The notes under the pieces are model-generated. The model saw nothing but the letters and a program-made list of their open reading frames with translations, made no database searches and was not told the DNA's origin. This document shows positions 8,818-16,522 of a DNA stretch of 64,000 bases, piece by piece. Position 1 is the stretch's first letter. Each line of letters begins with the position of its first letter. Source of the stretch: Planctomycetota bacterium (GTDB taxonomy: Bacteria > Planctomycetota > UBA1135 > UBA2386); assembly GCA_019636245.1 (NCBI GenBank), contig JAHBXX010000019.1:1-64000 (forward strand), read 5' to 3'. A program made the position numbers and the translations under genes.

Positions 8818-9110
8818 CGGCCGGCCTCGGCACGGCGTCCACGCATGGCGAGGTGGCGCAACCAAGCCAGACAGGCTGTCCCTGCCAGCAGCGTGGCGAG
8901 CACCCCGACCAGCATGCCCGGCCATTGCACCCTCGCCCCGGTTCCATCGACGACGAGGTAGGGCCAGAGGCCGAGCGCAGACCAGGTCGTCGTCATGGCC
9001 AGCGCGGCAGGCTCGTCCGGCGGCGACGCACCAACACCCTTGCCGTTGCCCCAGACGAGCAGCAGGGTCAGCAGCAGGGCCATCCCCGCCGCCACGCGCG
9101 GCCCGGTCAT
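8814..9110 (-). CDS. Small membrane protein, first gene of the sigma-kinase-caspase operon
   Basis: 98 residues from ATG at 9110; in-frame ATGs at 9158 and 9143 would add up to 16 residues. It has two or three hydrophobic helices (AGMALLLTLLLVWG, a weaker middle segment, and GMLVGVLATLLAGTACLAWL) and a basic C-terminal tail. Its stop overlaps the sigma factor start (ATGA), so it is tightly coupled. Its place ahead of an ECF sigma gene would suit a membrane anchor or sensor, but it has no anti-sigma zinc motif and no known domain. Function unknown. Confidence 0.6.
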   Translation of the reverse strand: MTGPRVAAGMALLLTLLLVWGNGKGVGASPPDEPAALAMTTTWSALGLWPYLVVDGTGARVQWPGMLVGVLATLLAGTACLAWLRHLAMRGRRAEAGR

Positions 9111-9249
9111 CGGACGCGGATCCTCGTTCACGGGGAGCATCATGCCGCTCGGGCGCAACGGCCGGAAGGCGCTGTCCTGGCGAGTCGCGCCGACCGGGTG
9201 GCTGCCGCACCGTCGCGTTTCCGAGGGTGGCGACCGACCTGACCGCCGC

Positions 9250-9255
9250 TACCGT
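9250..9255 (+). promoter_or_regulatory. Candidate -10 element upstream of bacilliredoxin-like gene
   Basis: TACCGT at 9250-9255 in the GCTACCGT context. It leaves a leader of about 95 nt before ATG 9358. A GTG-initiated 35-codon frame (9254-9361) ends exactly on the start of the gene (TGA within ATGATG), so a leader peptide or a longer operon is possible but unproven. Confidence 0.35.
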
Positions 9256-9357
9256 GGAGCGGGCCGGGCGCGATGGTTCGCTGGGTCTGGGCCCGACTCG
9301 AGGGCCGCCGTCCACCAGCGAGCCGGGAACCGCCCCTGCGTGCCACCCCTTCCGACC

Positions 9358-9777
9358 ATGATGTACGACCCCGAACTCGTCCGCCCGATGCGCGAGGAGC
9401 TGACCCGCCTCGGCGCCGAAGAACTGCTGACCCCCGAAACGGTCGACGCCTGGGTCGCCGACCGCGAACGCACCGGCTTGCTCGTGGTCAACTCCGTCTG
9501 CGGCTGCGCCGCCGGCATGGCGCGCCCCGGCGTCGCGCTGGCCATGCAGCATCCGCGGCGGCCCGAGCGGCTGGCGACGGTGTTCGCGGGGCAGGATCGC
9601 GAGGCGACGGCGCGCGCCCGGCAGCACTTCGGTGCCATCCCTCCGTCGAGCCCGTCGATGGCGCTCTTCCGCGGCGGCCAGCTGGTCGCCTTCCTGCCTC
9701 GACACCGCATCGAAGGCCGCTCGGCGGCGGACGTCGGCCGCGACCTCGAGGCGATGTTCGAGCAGCACCTCGCCTGA
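9358..9777 (+). CDS. BrxA/BrxB (YphP/YqiW) bacilliredoxin-family protein
   Basis: 139 residues, the usual family length. The family signature VVNSVCGCAAG with the CGC active site is at residues about 44-54. The C-terminal EGRSAADVGRDLEAMFEQHL is also typical. In Firmicutes these proteins reduce bacillithiol mixed disulfides; outside bacillithiol producers their thiol partner is unknown. Tandem ATGs (9358, 9361) leave the exact start open. A strong hairpin follows the stop. It is divergent from the sigma-kinase-caspase operon. Confidence 0.85.
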   Translation: MMYDPELVRPMREELTRLGAEELLTPETVDAWVADRERTGLLVVNSVCGCAAGMARPGVALAMQHPRRPERLATVFAGQDREATARARQHFGAIPPSSPSMALFRGGQLVAFLPRHRIEGRSAADVGRDLEAMFEQHLA

Positions 9778-9786
9778 CGCCCTGCT

Positions 9787-9808
9787 GCCGCCGGGGCTGC
9801 CCGGCGGC
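9787..9808 (+). terminator. Strong hairpin after the bacilliredoxin gene
   Basis: GCCGCCGGG (9787-9795) and CCCGGCGGC (9800-9808) form a perfect 9-bp stem with a GCTG loop, ten bases after the stop. No U tract follows, as is common at this GC content. Confidence 0.55.
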
Positions 9809-9848
9809 ACCCGCGGCCGGCGTATGGCCCGGCGGGCGCCCGGGCCGC

Positions 9849-9854
9849 TAGCCT
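9849..9854 (+). promoter_or_regulatory. -10-like element, probable leaderless start
   Basis: TAGCCT lies 7 nt before the ATG at 9862, a spacing that would put the transcription start on or next to the start codon. No Shine-Dalgarno is present. Confidence 0.5.
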
Positions 9855-9861
9855 AGGTGTC

Positions 9862-10671
9862 ATGTCCCTGGCGGCGATCACGACCCTGCAGCGCCAGCTC
9901 GGCGAGTGGGCGGACCGCGACGCCAACCAGCGTTTCCTGCAGCGCGACCAGGAAGCCCAGTTGGAGGCGGCGCTCGGCGACCGGCGGCGCCGGACGCAGG
10001 TGCACGTCGCCGCATGGATGCTCGGCACCTGGCACCTCGGCCGCGGCTTCCACCGTGTGCTGGCCGGCGAGGCGGCGGGCTTCGACGAGGCGCGCTGCGG
10101 CCAGGGTCTGCGCCGTGGCTCGCTGCGGCTCCGGCTGGCCCACCAGGCGCCAGACCGCGGCGGACAGCCGTTCGCGCTGCCACAGGCCGCGCTCACGGCG
10201 TTGCTCGGCCTCGCGCTCGGCGATCCCGGCGTCGAGCCCCTGCTCGACCACCTGCGGGCGCTGCCCGAGGCGGCGTTCGGGGCCGACGACGGCCTGCCCC
10301 GTTTCACCCGCGAACTGCTGCGCCTGCGCGCCGGCGAACGGGCGACCGTGACCGGGCGGCTCGGTCCCTACGAAGCCCTGCTGGCGCACTGGTCGGGCGA
10401 CGGCCGCATGTTCGCCCAGCGCATCGCCGACCTGCTCGACCTGCAGCTGGCGGCGGCGGCCAGCAGCCGGGCGCCGTTCGACGACCCCGGTGCGCGCCTC
10501 TACCCCGTGGTGGCGGCGGCGATCCGCCAGGTGCGCGAGGACCTGGGCCTGCCGACGCCCAAGGTCGACCACCCGCTGCTGCACACCAACCTCGGCACGA
10601 TGCGACCGATCGGCCCGTGGCCCCCCCACCCGCTGCTGCGTCGCCTCGAACTGGAGCTGCGCCGCGCGTGA
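9862..10671 (+). CDS. Hypothetical protein, first gene of a four-gene operon
   Basis: 269 residues, helical, Arg- and Leu-rich, with no signal peptide or membrane helix, and no family I can name. Notable segments are HVAAWMLGTWHLGRGFHRVL near residue 50 and ALLGLALGDPGVEPLLDHL near 115. Its TGA overlaps the ATG of the WaaP-like gene (TGATG), so the two are made together. The following genes suggest a link to envelope glycolipid or lipid modification, but that is context only. Confidence 0.75.
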   Translation: MSLAAITTLQRQLGEWADRDANQRFLQRDQEAQLEAALGDRRRRTQVHVAAWMLGTWHLGRGFHRVLAGEAAGFDEARCGQGLRRGSLRLRLAHQAPDRGGQPFALPQAALTALLGLALGDPGVEPLLDHLRALPEAAFGADDGLPRFTRELLRLRAGERATVTGRLGPYEALLAHWSGDGRMFAQRIADLLDLQLAAAASSRAPFDDPGARLYPVVAAAIRQVREDLGLPTPKVDHPLLHTNLGTMRPIGPWPPHPLLRRLELELRRA

Positions 10672-11477
10672 TGCCGCCCTCCGTCACCGCCGCCGACGTC
10701 GAGTGCCTCGCCGCCCAGCACTGCACGACGCTGAAGGCCGAACCTGGCGCCACGGTCGAGCTGCTCGGCCGCGGCCCGGCGGCGGTGATCCGCAAGACCT
10801 ACCACAACCGGGGTCGCCGCTGGCTGCAGACGTTCGGCCGGCGCAGCCGGGCCGCGCGGGAGTTCGCCAACCTGAGCGCGGTCGCCGCCGCCGGCGTGCT
10901 GTGCACCGAAGCGCTGTGCTGGCGCGAGCGGCGGCGGTTCGGGTGCGTCGACGAGTCGACCCTGGTGACGCGGCTCCTGCCCGACAGCCGCCCGCTGAAG
11001 CAGGTGCTGCGGCAGCTCGACCCGGCGACGCAGTTCGCGACCCGCCGGGCGCTGATCGCCGCTGCGGGGCGCAAGGTCGCGAGACTGCACCGGCACGGCT
11101 TCCTGTGGTGCACGGCGATGCCGCGCAACGTGCTGGTCGTCGGCGACCCGCGCGCCGCCCGACTCGCCGTCTGCGACGTGCCCTCGGGCATCATCTTCGA
11201 CCATGCGCTGGCCGGCAGCAGCCTCGCGCTGATCGACCTCTTCGACGCCGCGTTCTCGCCGAGCCGCCGCGCCGACTTCTCGGCGACGGAGCGCCTGCGC
11301 TGGCTGTTGGCCTATTGCGACGGCGACCGGGCGGCCGCCCGCCGGCTGTGGCGCAGGCTCGACCGGCGGAGCGTCCTGCGCCACGATCTGGGCTGCGCGC
11401 TGACGATGTTCTGGCACCTCTACGTCCTGTTGCCGCTGCGCCGCCGTCAAGGCCACAAGCCGGATTCCCCGCGATGA
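10671..11477 (+). CDS. Lipopolysaccharide-kinase-like (WaaP/KdkA-type) protein, probable pseudokinase
   Basis: 268 residues. The fold is recognised from RGPAAVIRKTYHNRGRRWLQ near the N-terminus, KVARLHRHGFLWCTAMPRNVLV in the catalytic-loop position, and a following DVPSG. In active WaaP, KdkA and related kinases an Asp follows the loop His (as in HxD...N). Here that place reads WCT, so the catalytic base appears to be missing although the later Asn (RNVLV) is kept. It may therefore bind rather than phosphorylate. It overlaps its neighbours on both sides (TGATG, ATGA). A Kdo or heptose substrate is only the family expectation. Confidence 0.65.
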   Translation: MPPSVTAADVECLAAQHCTTLKAEPGATVELLGRGPAAVIRKTYHNRGRRWLQTFGRRSRAAREFANLSAVAAAGVLCTEALCWRERRRFGCVDESTLVTRLLPDSRPLKQVLRQLDPATQFATRRALIAAAGRKVARLHRHGFLWCTAMPRNVLVVGDPRAARLAVCDVPSGIIFDHALAGSSLALIDLFDAAFSPSRRADFSATERLRWLLAYCDGDRAAARRLWRRLDRRSVLRHDLGCALTMFWHLYVLLPLRRRQGHKPDSPR

Positions 11478-12148
11478 CCGACCTCCACTCCCCGATGCAG
11501 CCGGGCAAGCTGCAGAACTACAACAGCGCGCGCGGCGCCGAGGCCTACAAGGCCGACTACCGCAACAAGCTGCACCGCAAGTGGTCCGACCGGCGCGAAC
11601 GGGCGCTGCTCGCCGCCTACTTCGCGGAACTCGAACGGCTGGGCCACGGCGACCTCGACTCGATCCTCGATCTGCCGTGCGGCCACGGCCGCCTCGCCGA
11701 CCTGCTGGGCAGCCGCTGCCGGCGACTGATCGAGGCCGACTGGTCGTTCACGATGGTGTCGCTGAACCAGCGCGACCACGGCCGAGACGGCCGCAGCTAC
11801 TGCCGCGCCTCGGCGCTCGAGATCCCGCTGCCCGACCGCAGCGTCGACGTCGTCGTCAGCTTCCGGCTGTCGCACCACCTCGAGACCCAGGCGCTGCGCG
11901 AACGGCACCTGCAGGAGCTGTTCCGCGTCGCCCGCAAGGCGGTGATCGTCACCTGGTTCTCGGCGACGTCGCTGAAGAACGTGCTGCGCCAGGTGCGCGT
12001 CGTGTTGGCCGGCAAGAAGCCGAAGAACGTGCTGCGCAACGCCCGGGTGCGCGAGGTCGCCGCGGCGGCGGGCTTCGCGCCCCGCCGGGCGACGCCGCTG
12101 TTCCGCATCGGCTCCGGCCACGTGCTCGGCCTGTTCGTCCGGAGGTGA
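11474..12148 (+). CDS. SAM-dependent methyltransferase, class I
   Basis: 224 residues with the Rossmann SAM motif ILDLPCGHGRLADLLG at about 60-75, an acidic residue at the end of strand 2 (LIEADWS) and post-motif LPDRSVDVVVSFRLSHHLE (Methyltransf_11 type). The substrate is not evident. The start overlaps the stop of the WaaP-like gene (ATGA), and a GGAGG for the next gene lies at its own stop codon. Its position suggests action on the same glycan or lipid as its operon partners. Confidence 0.8.
   Translation: MTDLHSPMQPGKLQNYNSARGAEAYKADYRNKLHRKWSDRRERALLAAYFAELERLGHGDLDSILDLPCGHGRLADLLGSRCRRLIEADWSFTMVSLNQRDHGRDGRSYCRASALEIPLPDRSVDVVVSFRLSHHLETQALRERHLQELFRVARKAVIVTWFSATSLKNVLRQVRVVLAGKKPKNVLRNARVREVAAAAGFAPRRATPLFRIGSGHVLGLFVRR
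12141..12145 (+). promoter_or_regulatory. Shine-Dalgarno deciding the start at 12152
   Basis: GGAGG, 6 nt before ATG 12152 and abutting the methyltransferase TGA. It shows that internal operon genes use Shine-Dalgarno initiation, unlike many first genes here. Confidence 0.6.
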
Positions 12149-12151
12149 ACG

Positions 12152-12580
12152 ATGATCCCGGGTCCGTCCTTCGCCCAGCAGCGTCTCGTCGGCTTCGCCC
12201 TGCTGCTCGGCATGATCTTCTACGCCGTCGTCGCCGCGGTGCTGCTGCAGCAGAACGACGGCAAGGGTCTTGCCGTGGAGCCGATCCCGGTCCTCGACCT
12301 CGCGGCGCCCGTCGTCGGGGCGAGCCTCGGGCTCGCCGCGTTCGTCCTGCGCTCGGTGCTGCGGCGCGGCATCGACACGGCACCCGCCGAGCAGCGGTCG
12401 ATGCAACGCTTCCGCGCCATGATCGTGCCGCTGGCGCTGCTCGAAGGCGGCTGTGTGCTGGCGCTCACGGTGTGGCTGCTGAACGGCCACGCGGTGCCCG
12501 CGCTCGCCGTGGCCCTGGTCCTGCTGGCGCTGGCGATCGTGGTCGTGCCGTTCCAGGACCCCGACGTCGGCCGGGCCTGA
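12152..12580 (+). CDS. Four-helix inner-membrane protein of unknown function
   Basis: 142 residues with four hydrophobic segments (about 12-32, 47-66, 88-108 and 113-134) separated by short loops. It is the last gene of the operon that starts at 9862, 3 nt after the methyltransferase stop and with a clear GGAGG. Similar small four-helix proteins are common in planctomycetes; no family is recognised. It converges on the GCS2 gene with only 13 bases between stops. Confidence 0.7.
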   Translation: MIPGPSFAQQRLVGFALLLGMIFYAVVAAVLLQQNDGKGLAVEPIPVLDLAAPVVGASLGLAAFVLRSVLRRGIDTAPAEQRSMQRFRAMIVPLALLEGGCVLALTVWLLNGHAVPALAVALVLLALAIVVVPFQDPDVGRA

Positions 12581-12593
12581 GCTGGCGCCGCGT

Positions 12594-13826
12594 CTAGGCG
12601 CCGAAGCTGACGCCGCCGCGCAGGCAGTCGGCGAGCTGCGCCTGCAACGACCGCAGCGCCGCCGGGTCGGGTTGCTCGCCCGCGGCCGCCAGCATTCGCC
12701 GCGCCAGCGGCCCCTGCGCCAGGATCGTCTGCAGCGGCGTCGTCAGCTCGGGATCGAGCCCGCCGACGTCGGGCAACACCCGCTCGGCGAGCGCGCGCCA
12801 GACCGCGATCGCCGGCCGCGCCGCGGGCGCGAAGCCGAGCGCGCGCAGCAGACCCGCATGGTCGATCATCGCCTGGTCGCCGTCGCGCGCGACGCGCCAG
12901 AGGACGGCCGCCAGTTCCGCGGTCGGCAGGGCCGCCAGCGCCCCGGTGTCGCACCAGCGCTGCTCGCACAGGGCCCGCAGCACGCCGGTCACCAGCGCGC
13001 AGATGGCGAGGTCGGCCGCCGGGTGCTCCTGCACGTCGAGCACCCGGATCTCGAGCGCGTCGCGGAAGAACTTCGCCACCACGCCGCGCGAGTTCAGCCA
13101 TTCCTCGCGCAGGATGCGATCGGGATCGAACGGCTCGATGTCGCGCCAGATCGGCTCGAGGATCTCGGCGAAGTAGGCCGCGCGGGTCGCCACCGGCTCG
13201 GGCACGACCAGGCCGGCGATGCGCGGTATGCGCTCCTGGTTGTGCCGGTAGACCTGCAGCCGCCAGTCGAGCCAACCGGTGAAGCGCCCCTCGCAGAACG
13301 GTGAACTCGCCGCCAGCGCCGGCAGCAGCGGCAGCAGCGCGCGGGCCGCCAGGTGCAGCCGTCCGAACTCGTCGTCGTCGGCGAACGGCAGGTTCAGGTG
13401 GCAGCTCTGCAGGTTCGACCAGCCGTGGCCGCGGCAGTCGAAGATGCGGTCGTAGGCGGCGTAGACGTCGGCGTAGTCGTGCGGCCAGCGCACGAACTCG
13501 CGCGCCGGGTCCATCGTCGCGTGCATGCCGCCGGGCAGGAGGCGCGCCCCCATGTCGCCGAGCTCGCGCTCGAGCCGCAGCAGCGAGGTCTGGAACTGCG
13601 CCGCGACGCCGCGCAGCGCGGGCGCCGGCCCGTTCGTCTTCAGCTCGACGACGTGCAGCGCCAGCTCGTTCGACCAGGCGATCGGTCCGTCCTCGTGGTC
13701 GCCCGTCCAGCGGCCGGCGAAGCGCCGCAGCAGTTCGTCGACGACCGGCCGCACGGCGAAGGTCTGCGCGTCGACGACCGCATACTCGAGCTCGATGCCG
13801 AAGCCCGCGAACAGGCCCAGCGTCAC
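12594..13826 (-). CDS. Glutamate-cysteine ligase family 2 (GCS2/YbdK-like) carboxylate-amine ligase
   Basis: 410 residues. The GTG start overlaps the stop of the RimK-like gene (GTGA). Family features: GFGIELEYAVVD at the N-terminus (metal/glutamate-binding Glu residues), NELALHVVELKTNGP, LPGGMHATMDP, a WSNLQSCHLNLPF segment, and SRGVVAKFFRDALEIRVLDVQEHP. GCS2 enzymes activate a glutamyl gamma-carboxylate with ATP and join it to an amine. The substrate here is not known. Coupling to an ATP-grasp ligase suggests the two make one short gamma-linked peptide or modified metabolite. Confidence 0.85.
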   Translation of the reverse strand: MTLGLFAGFGIELEYAVVDAQTFAVRPVVDELLRRFAGRWTGDHEDGPIAWSNELALHVVELKTNGPAPALRGVAAQFQTSLLRLERELGDMGARLLPGGMHATMDPAREFVRWPHDYADVYAAYDRIFDCRGHGWSNLQSCHLNLPFADDDEFGRLHLAARALLPLLPALAASSPFCEGRFTGWLDWRLQVYRHNQERIPRIAGLVVPEPVATRAAYFAEILEPIWRDIEPFDPDRILREEWLNSRGVVAKFFRDALEIRVLDVQEHPAADLAICALVTGVLRALCEQRWCDTGALAALPTAELAAVLWRVARDGDQAMIDHAGLLRALGFAPAARPAIAVWRALAERVLPDVGGLDPELTTPLQTILAQGPLARRMLAAAGEQPDPAALRSLQAQLADCLRGGVSFGA

Positions 13827-15304
13827 GCCGACCCCCAGCCGCGGTGCCGCGCCGTCACCCGCGCGAAGAAGGTCCGCATGACGCGCAGGTACAGCTCCTC
13901 GCCGAGCACCTCGTCCTCGAAGCCGGCGTCGACGTTCGGGTTGTCGTTGACCTCGATCATGTAGACCTTGCCGCCGACCTCCTTGAGGTCGACGCCATAG
14001 AGGCCCTTGCCGACGTGGTTGCACGCCTTCAGCGCCGTCTTGACGACGCGCGTCGGCGCCATCTCGACCGGCACCGTCTCGGCCCGGCCGACGTCTTCCT
14101 TCTGGCCGCCGGCGTCGCGCTTCAGGATCTGCCAGTGGCCGTCGGCCATGTAGTAGCGGCAGGCGAACAGCGGCTGGCCGTCGAGCACGCCGATGCGCCA
14201 GTCGAACTCGGTCGGCACGAAGCCCTGCGCGATCACCAGGTCGGACTTGTCGAGCATCGCCTCGACCTGCACGTTGAGCTCCTCGCTGGTCGACACCTTG
14301 CGCACGCCGGCCGAGAACGAGCTGTCCGGTTGCTTGAGCACGCACGGCAGGCCCAGGCGCGCCACCAGGTCGTGCACGTTGCCGCGGTGCACGATCATGG
14401 TGTTGGGCACCAGGATGTCCTGCTGCTCGGCCATCTCGGCCAGGAACACCTTGTTCGAGCAGCGCAGGATCGAGGTCGGGTCGTCGATCACGACCAGCCC
14501 CAGCGCCTCGGCGCGGCAGGCGAAGCGGAACGTGTGGTGGTTGACGCTCGTCGTCTCGCGGATGAACAGCGCGTCGAACTCGCCGATGCGCGAGTAGTCC
14601 TGCTGCTGGATGAACTCGACGTTGAAGCCGACCTCCTCGCCGGCCCGCGCGAACTTCTGCAGCGCCTTCTTGTTCGACGGCGGTTCCGGCAGGTGCGGGT
14701 CGATCAGGATCGCCAGGTCATAGGGCCGCTGCTCGCGCTTCTGCGGCCGCACGTAGGCACGCTGCAGGAAGTCGGTCGTCGCCTCCTGGGCGAAGCCCTC
14801 GTGCCCGCGCGGGATGTCGTCGATGGCCAGCGGCTTCAACGCCTCCAGCCGCCAGCGGCCCGACCGCTCGCTCTTGGCGAACGTGGCCTGCAGGAACGGG
14901 CTCGGGAACATGCGGAACAGGGCCTTCGCCAGCCGCTCGTGCCGGTGCGCCATGTTGCGGCCGAAGTAGACGCTGAGCACGAACTCGCTGCTCTGCACCT
15001 TCGCCAGCGAATCGTCGATCAGCTCCTGCAGGTCACCGCCGGCGATCGCCGCGATCGCACGATCCTTGAGGTTCTGGATCGTCTCGATGCTCGGCATCGG
15101 CTTGTGCCCGCGCGCATCGGCCAGCAGCGACACGTAGTAGCCGATCTTCTGGTAGCCGAGCGAGCGGCACAGGTTGATGACGCGCACCTTCTCCAGCGTC
15201 GTGTAGGCCGGGTGCGTCAGGTACTTGCGGGCGGGCACGACCTCGACGCCCTCGTGGGAGAAGGACCAGTCCTTCGGGTCGTTGACGACGACGAGGTTGC
15301 GCAT
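13823..15304 (-). CDS. RimK-family ATP-grasp ligase with N-terminal RLAN domain
   Basis: 493 residues. Residues 1-160 match the RimK-like ATP-grasp N-terminal (RLAN) domain: NDPKDW near the start, then YLTHPAY, NLCRSLGYQKIGYYVSLLAD and ARGHKPMPS. The ATP-grasp core follows (about 290-490): VLKQPDSSFSAGV phosphate loop, DWRIGVLDGQPLFACRYYM, and IEVNDNPNVDAG with the metal-binding Glu and Asn residues. Such proteins add amino acids to a carboxylate via an acyl phosphate. It overlaps the GCS2 gene by four bases. This RLAN-RimK/GCS2 pairing recurs across bacteria and its product is uncharacterised. A TAGCCT hexamer lies about 52 nt upstream. Confidence 0.88.
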   Translation of the reverse strand: MRNLVVVNDPKDWSFSHEGVEVVPARKYLTHPAYTTLEKVRVINLCRSLGYQKIGYYVSLLADARGHKPMPSIETIQNLKDRAIAAIAGGDLQELIDDSLAKVQSSEFVLSVYFGRNMAHRHERLAKALFRMFPSPFLQATFAKSERSGRWRLEALKPLAIDDIPRGHEGFAQEATTDFLQRAYVRPQKREQRPYDLAILIDPHLPEPPSNKKALQKFARAGEEVGFNVEFIQQQDYSRIGEFDALFIRETTSVNHHTFRFACRAEALGLVVIDDPTSILRCSNKVFLAEMAEQQDILVPNTMIVHRGNVHDLVARLGLPCVLKQPDSSFSAGVRKVSTSEELNVQVEAMLDKSDLVIAQGFVPTEFDWRIGVLDGQPLFACRYYMADGHWQILKRDAGGQKEDVGRAETVPVEMAPTRVVKTALKACNHVGKGLYGVDLKEVGGKVYMIEVNDNPNVDAGFEDEVLGEELYLRVMRTFFARVTARHRGWGSA

Positions 15305-15356
15305 GGCGGAGCGGAGTCGCGCGGCGGCACCGACCGGGTCGGCGACTGCGCGCGGC

Positions 15357-15362
15357 AGGCTA
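15357..15362 (-). promoter_or_regulatory. Candidate -10 element of the rimK-like/GCS2 operon
   Basis: TAGCCT on the minus strand, 52 nt before the RimK-like ATG at 15304. The leader between them is GC-rich. Confidence 0.35.
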
Positions 15363-15391
15363 TCCCTGCGGCGGCCGAATTCGAGCCGGGG

Positions 15392-16522
15392 TCAGCCGCC
15401 GCGCCGCCGCGCCAGCAGGCGCTGCAGCCGCTCGCGGTAGGCCGCCGGAGCCTGCCGCCAGACGTCGCCGTGGCCGGCGCCGGGTTCGATCCACAGCTCG
15501 CGTCGCTCGGCCGGCATCGGCAGCCGGGAGTAGAACGCCTCGACCGAGTCCGGCGGCGCCCGGTCGTCGGCGGCGCCGGCCACGACCAGGACCGGCAGGT
15601 CGTGCGGCAGGGTGGCCGCCACCTCGCTCGGCGACACGTCCTCGACCCGGAAGCCCGACCACCAGCCCAGCGCCGCGATCGTCAGCGAGCGCCACGGCTC
15701 GTCGAGCCGGAACCGCCGGCGGCCGTCGCCGGCGCGATCGAAGCCGAGCATGCGGTGGGCGCCGAGGGCCAGGTCGTCGATCGGCGAGTCGAGCACGACG
15801 CCGGCAAGATCGTCGAGCCGGGGCAGCGCCAGCACCACGGCGACGCTGCCAAGGCTCACGCCGAACAGCACCACGGGCACGGCCGCCCGGCCAGGCTGCG
15901 CCCGCAGGTGGCGCACGGCGGCGACCACGTCGTCGCTCTCGCGCAGGCCGCCGGTGAACGGCGCCCGGCCGCTGCCGCCGTGGTTGCGCAGTTCGAGCAG
16001 CCAGCATTCGCAACCGAGGTCGCGCAGCAGCGCCGCCACCGGCTCGACCTCCATCGCCGAGCGGAACAACCCGTGCACGAGCACGACGCTCGCCAGCGGC
16101 GGCTCCTGCCGGCCCTCGAGCCGGAACAGCCGCAGCGGCACCCCGTCGCCGCTGTCGACCCGGTGCGCGCGGGCCGCGGCCGCGGCGGTCACCGCGGTCG
16201 GCACCGGCGGCCCCTCGCCCGCGCGTTCGCGCCGCAACGTGCCTGCGTCCTGCGGCCACAGGGCGCCCGCCGCGTCCAACCGCGGCCCGGCATAGGCCAC
16301 CTCGTCCGGTCGCGTGCCGATCCAGCGCGAGCCGATGTAGCCGAGCACGGCGGGGAAGACGACGAACAGGTGCAGCGCATACAACCCGGCGTGCAGCCAG
16401 AGGAGCCGCGACCAGAACGCGCGCGGGCGGCGACGGAGGAGCCGCAGCACGAGGCCGACCAGCGCCGCCGGCAGCAGCGTCGCGAGGGTGAACAGCGCCG
16501 CGGCCAGCAGCGGGAAGGTCAT
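15392..16522 (-). CDS. Membrane-anchored alpha/beta hydrolase
   Basis: 376 residues. Two N-terminal hydrophobic helices (about 4-27 and 40-62) anchor it. The hydrolase domain follows: VVLVHGLFRSAMEVE oxyanion region, nucleophile elbow GVSLGS (Ser), the acid in VVAGAADDRAPP, and the His in GAGHGDVW near the C-terminus. All three triad residues appear to be present. The start overlaps the mqnD stop (ATGA), making it the third gene of a subtilase-mqnD-hydrolase chain. The substrate is unknown; a role tied to quinone synthesis is not supported by any sequence feature. Confidence 0.8.
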   Translation of the reverse strand: MTFPLLAAALFTLATLLPAALVGLVLRLLRRRPRAFWSRLLWLHAGLYALHLFVVFPAVLGYIGSRWIGTRPDEVAYAGPRLDAAGALWPQDAGTLRRERAGEGPPVPTAVTAAAAARAHRVDSGDGVPLRLFRLEGRQEPPLASVVLVHGLFRSAMEVEPVAALLRDLGCECWLLELRNHGGSGRAPFTGGLRESDDVVAAVRHLRAQPGRAAVPVVLFGVSLGSVAVVLALPRLDDLAGVVLDSPIDDLALGAHRMLGFDRAGDGRRRFRLDEPWRSLTIAALGWWSGFRVEDVSPSEVAATLPHDLPVLVVAGAADDRAPPDSVEAFYSRLPMPAERRELWIEPGAGHGDVWRQAPAAYRERLQRLLARRRGG

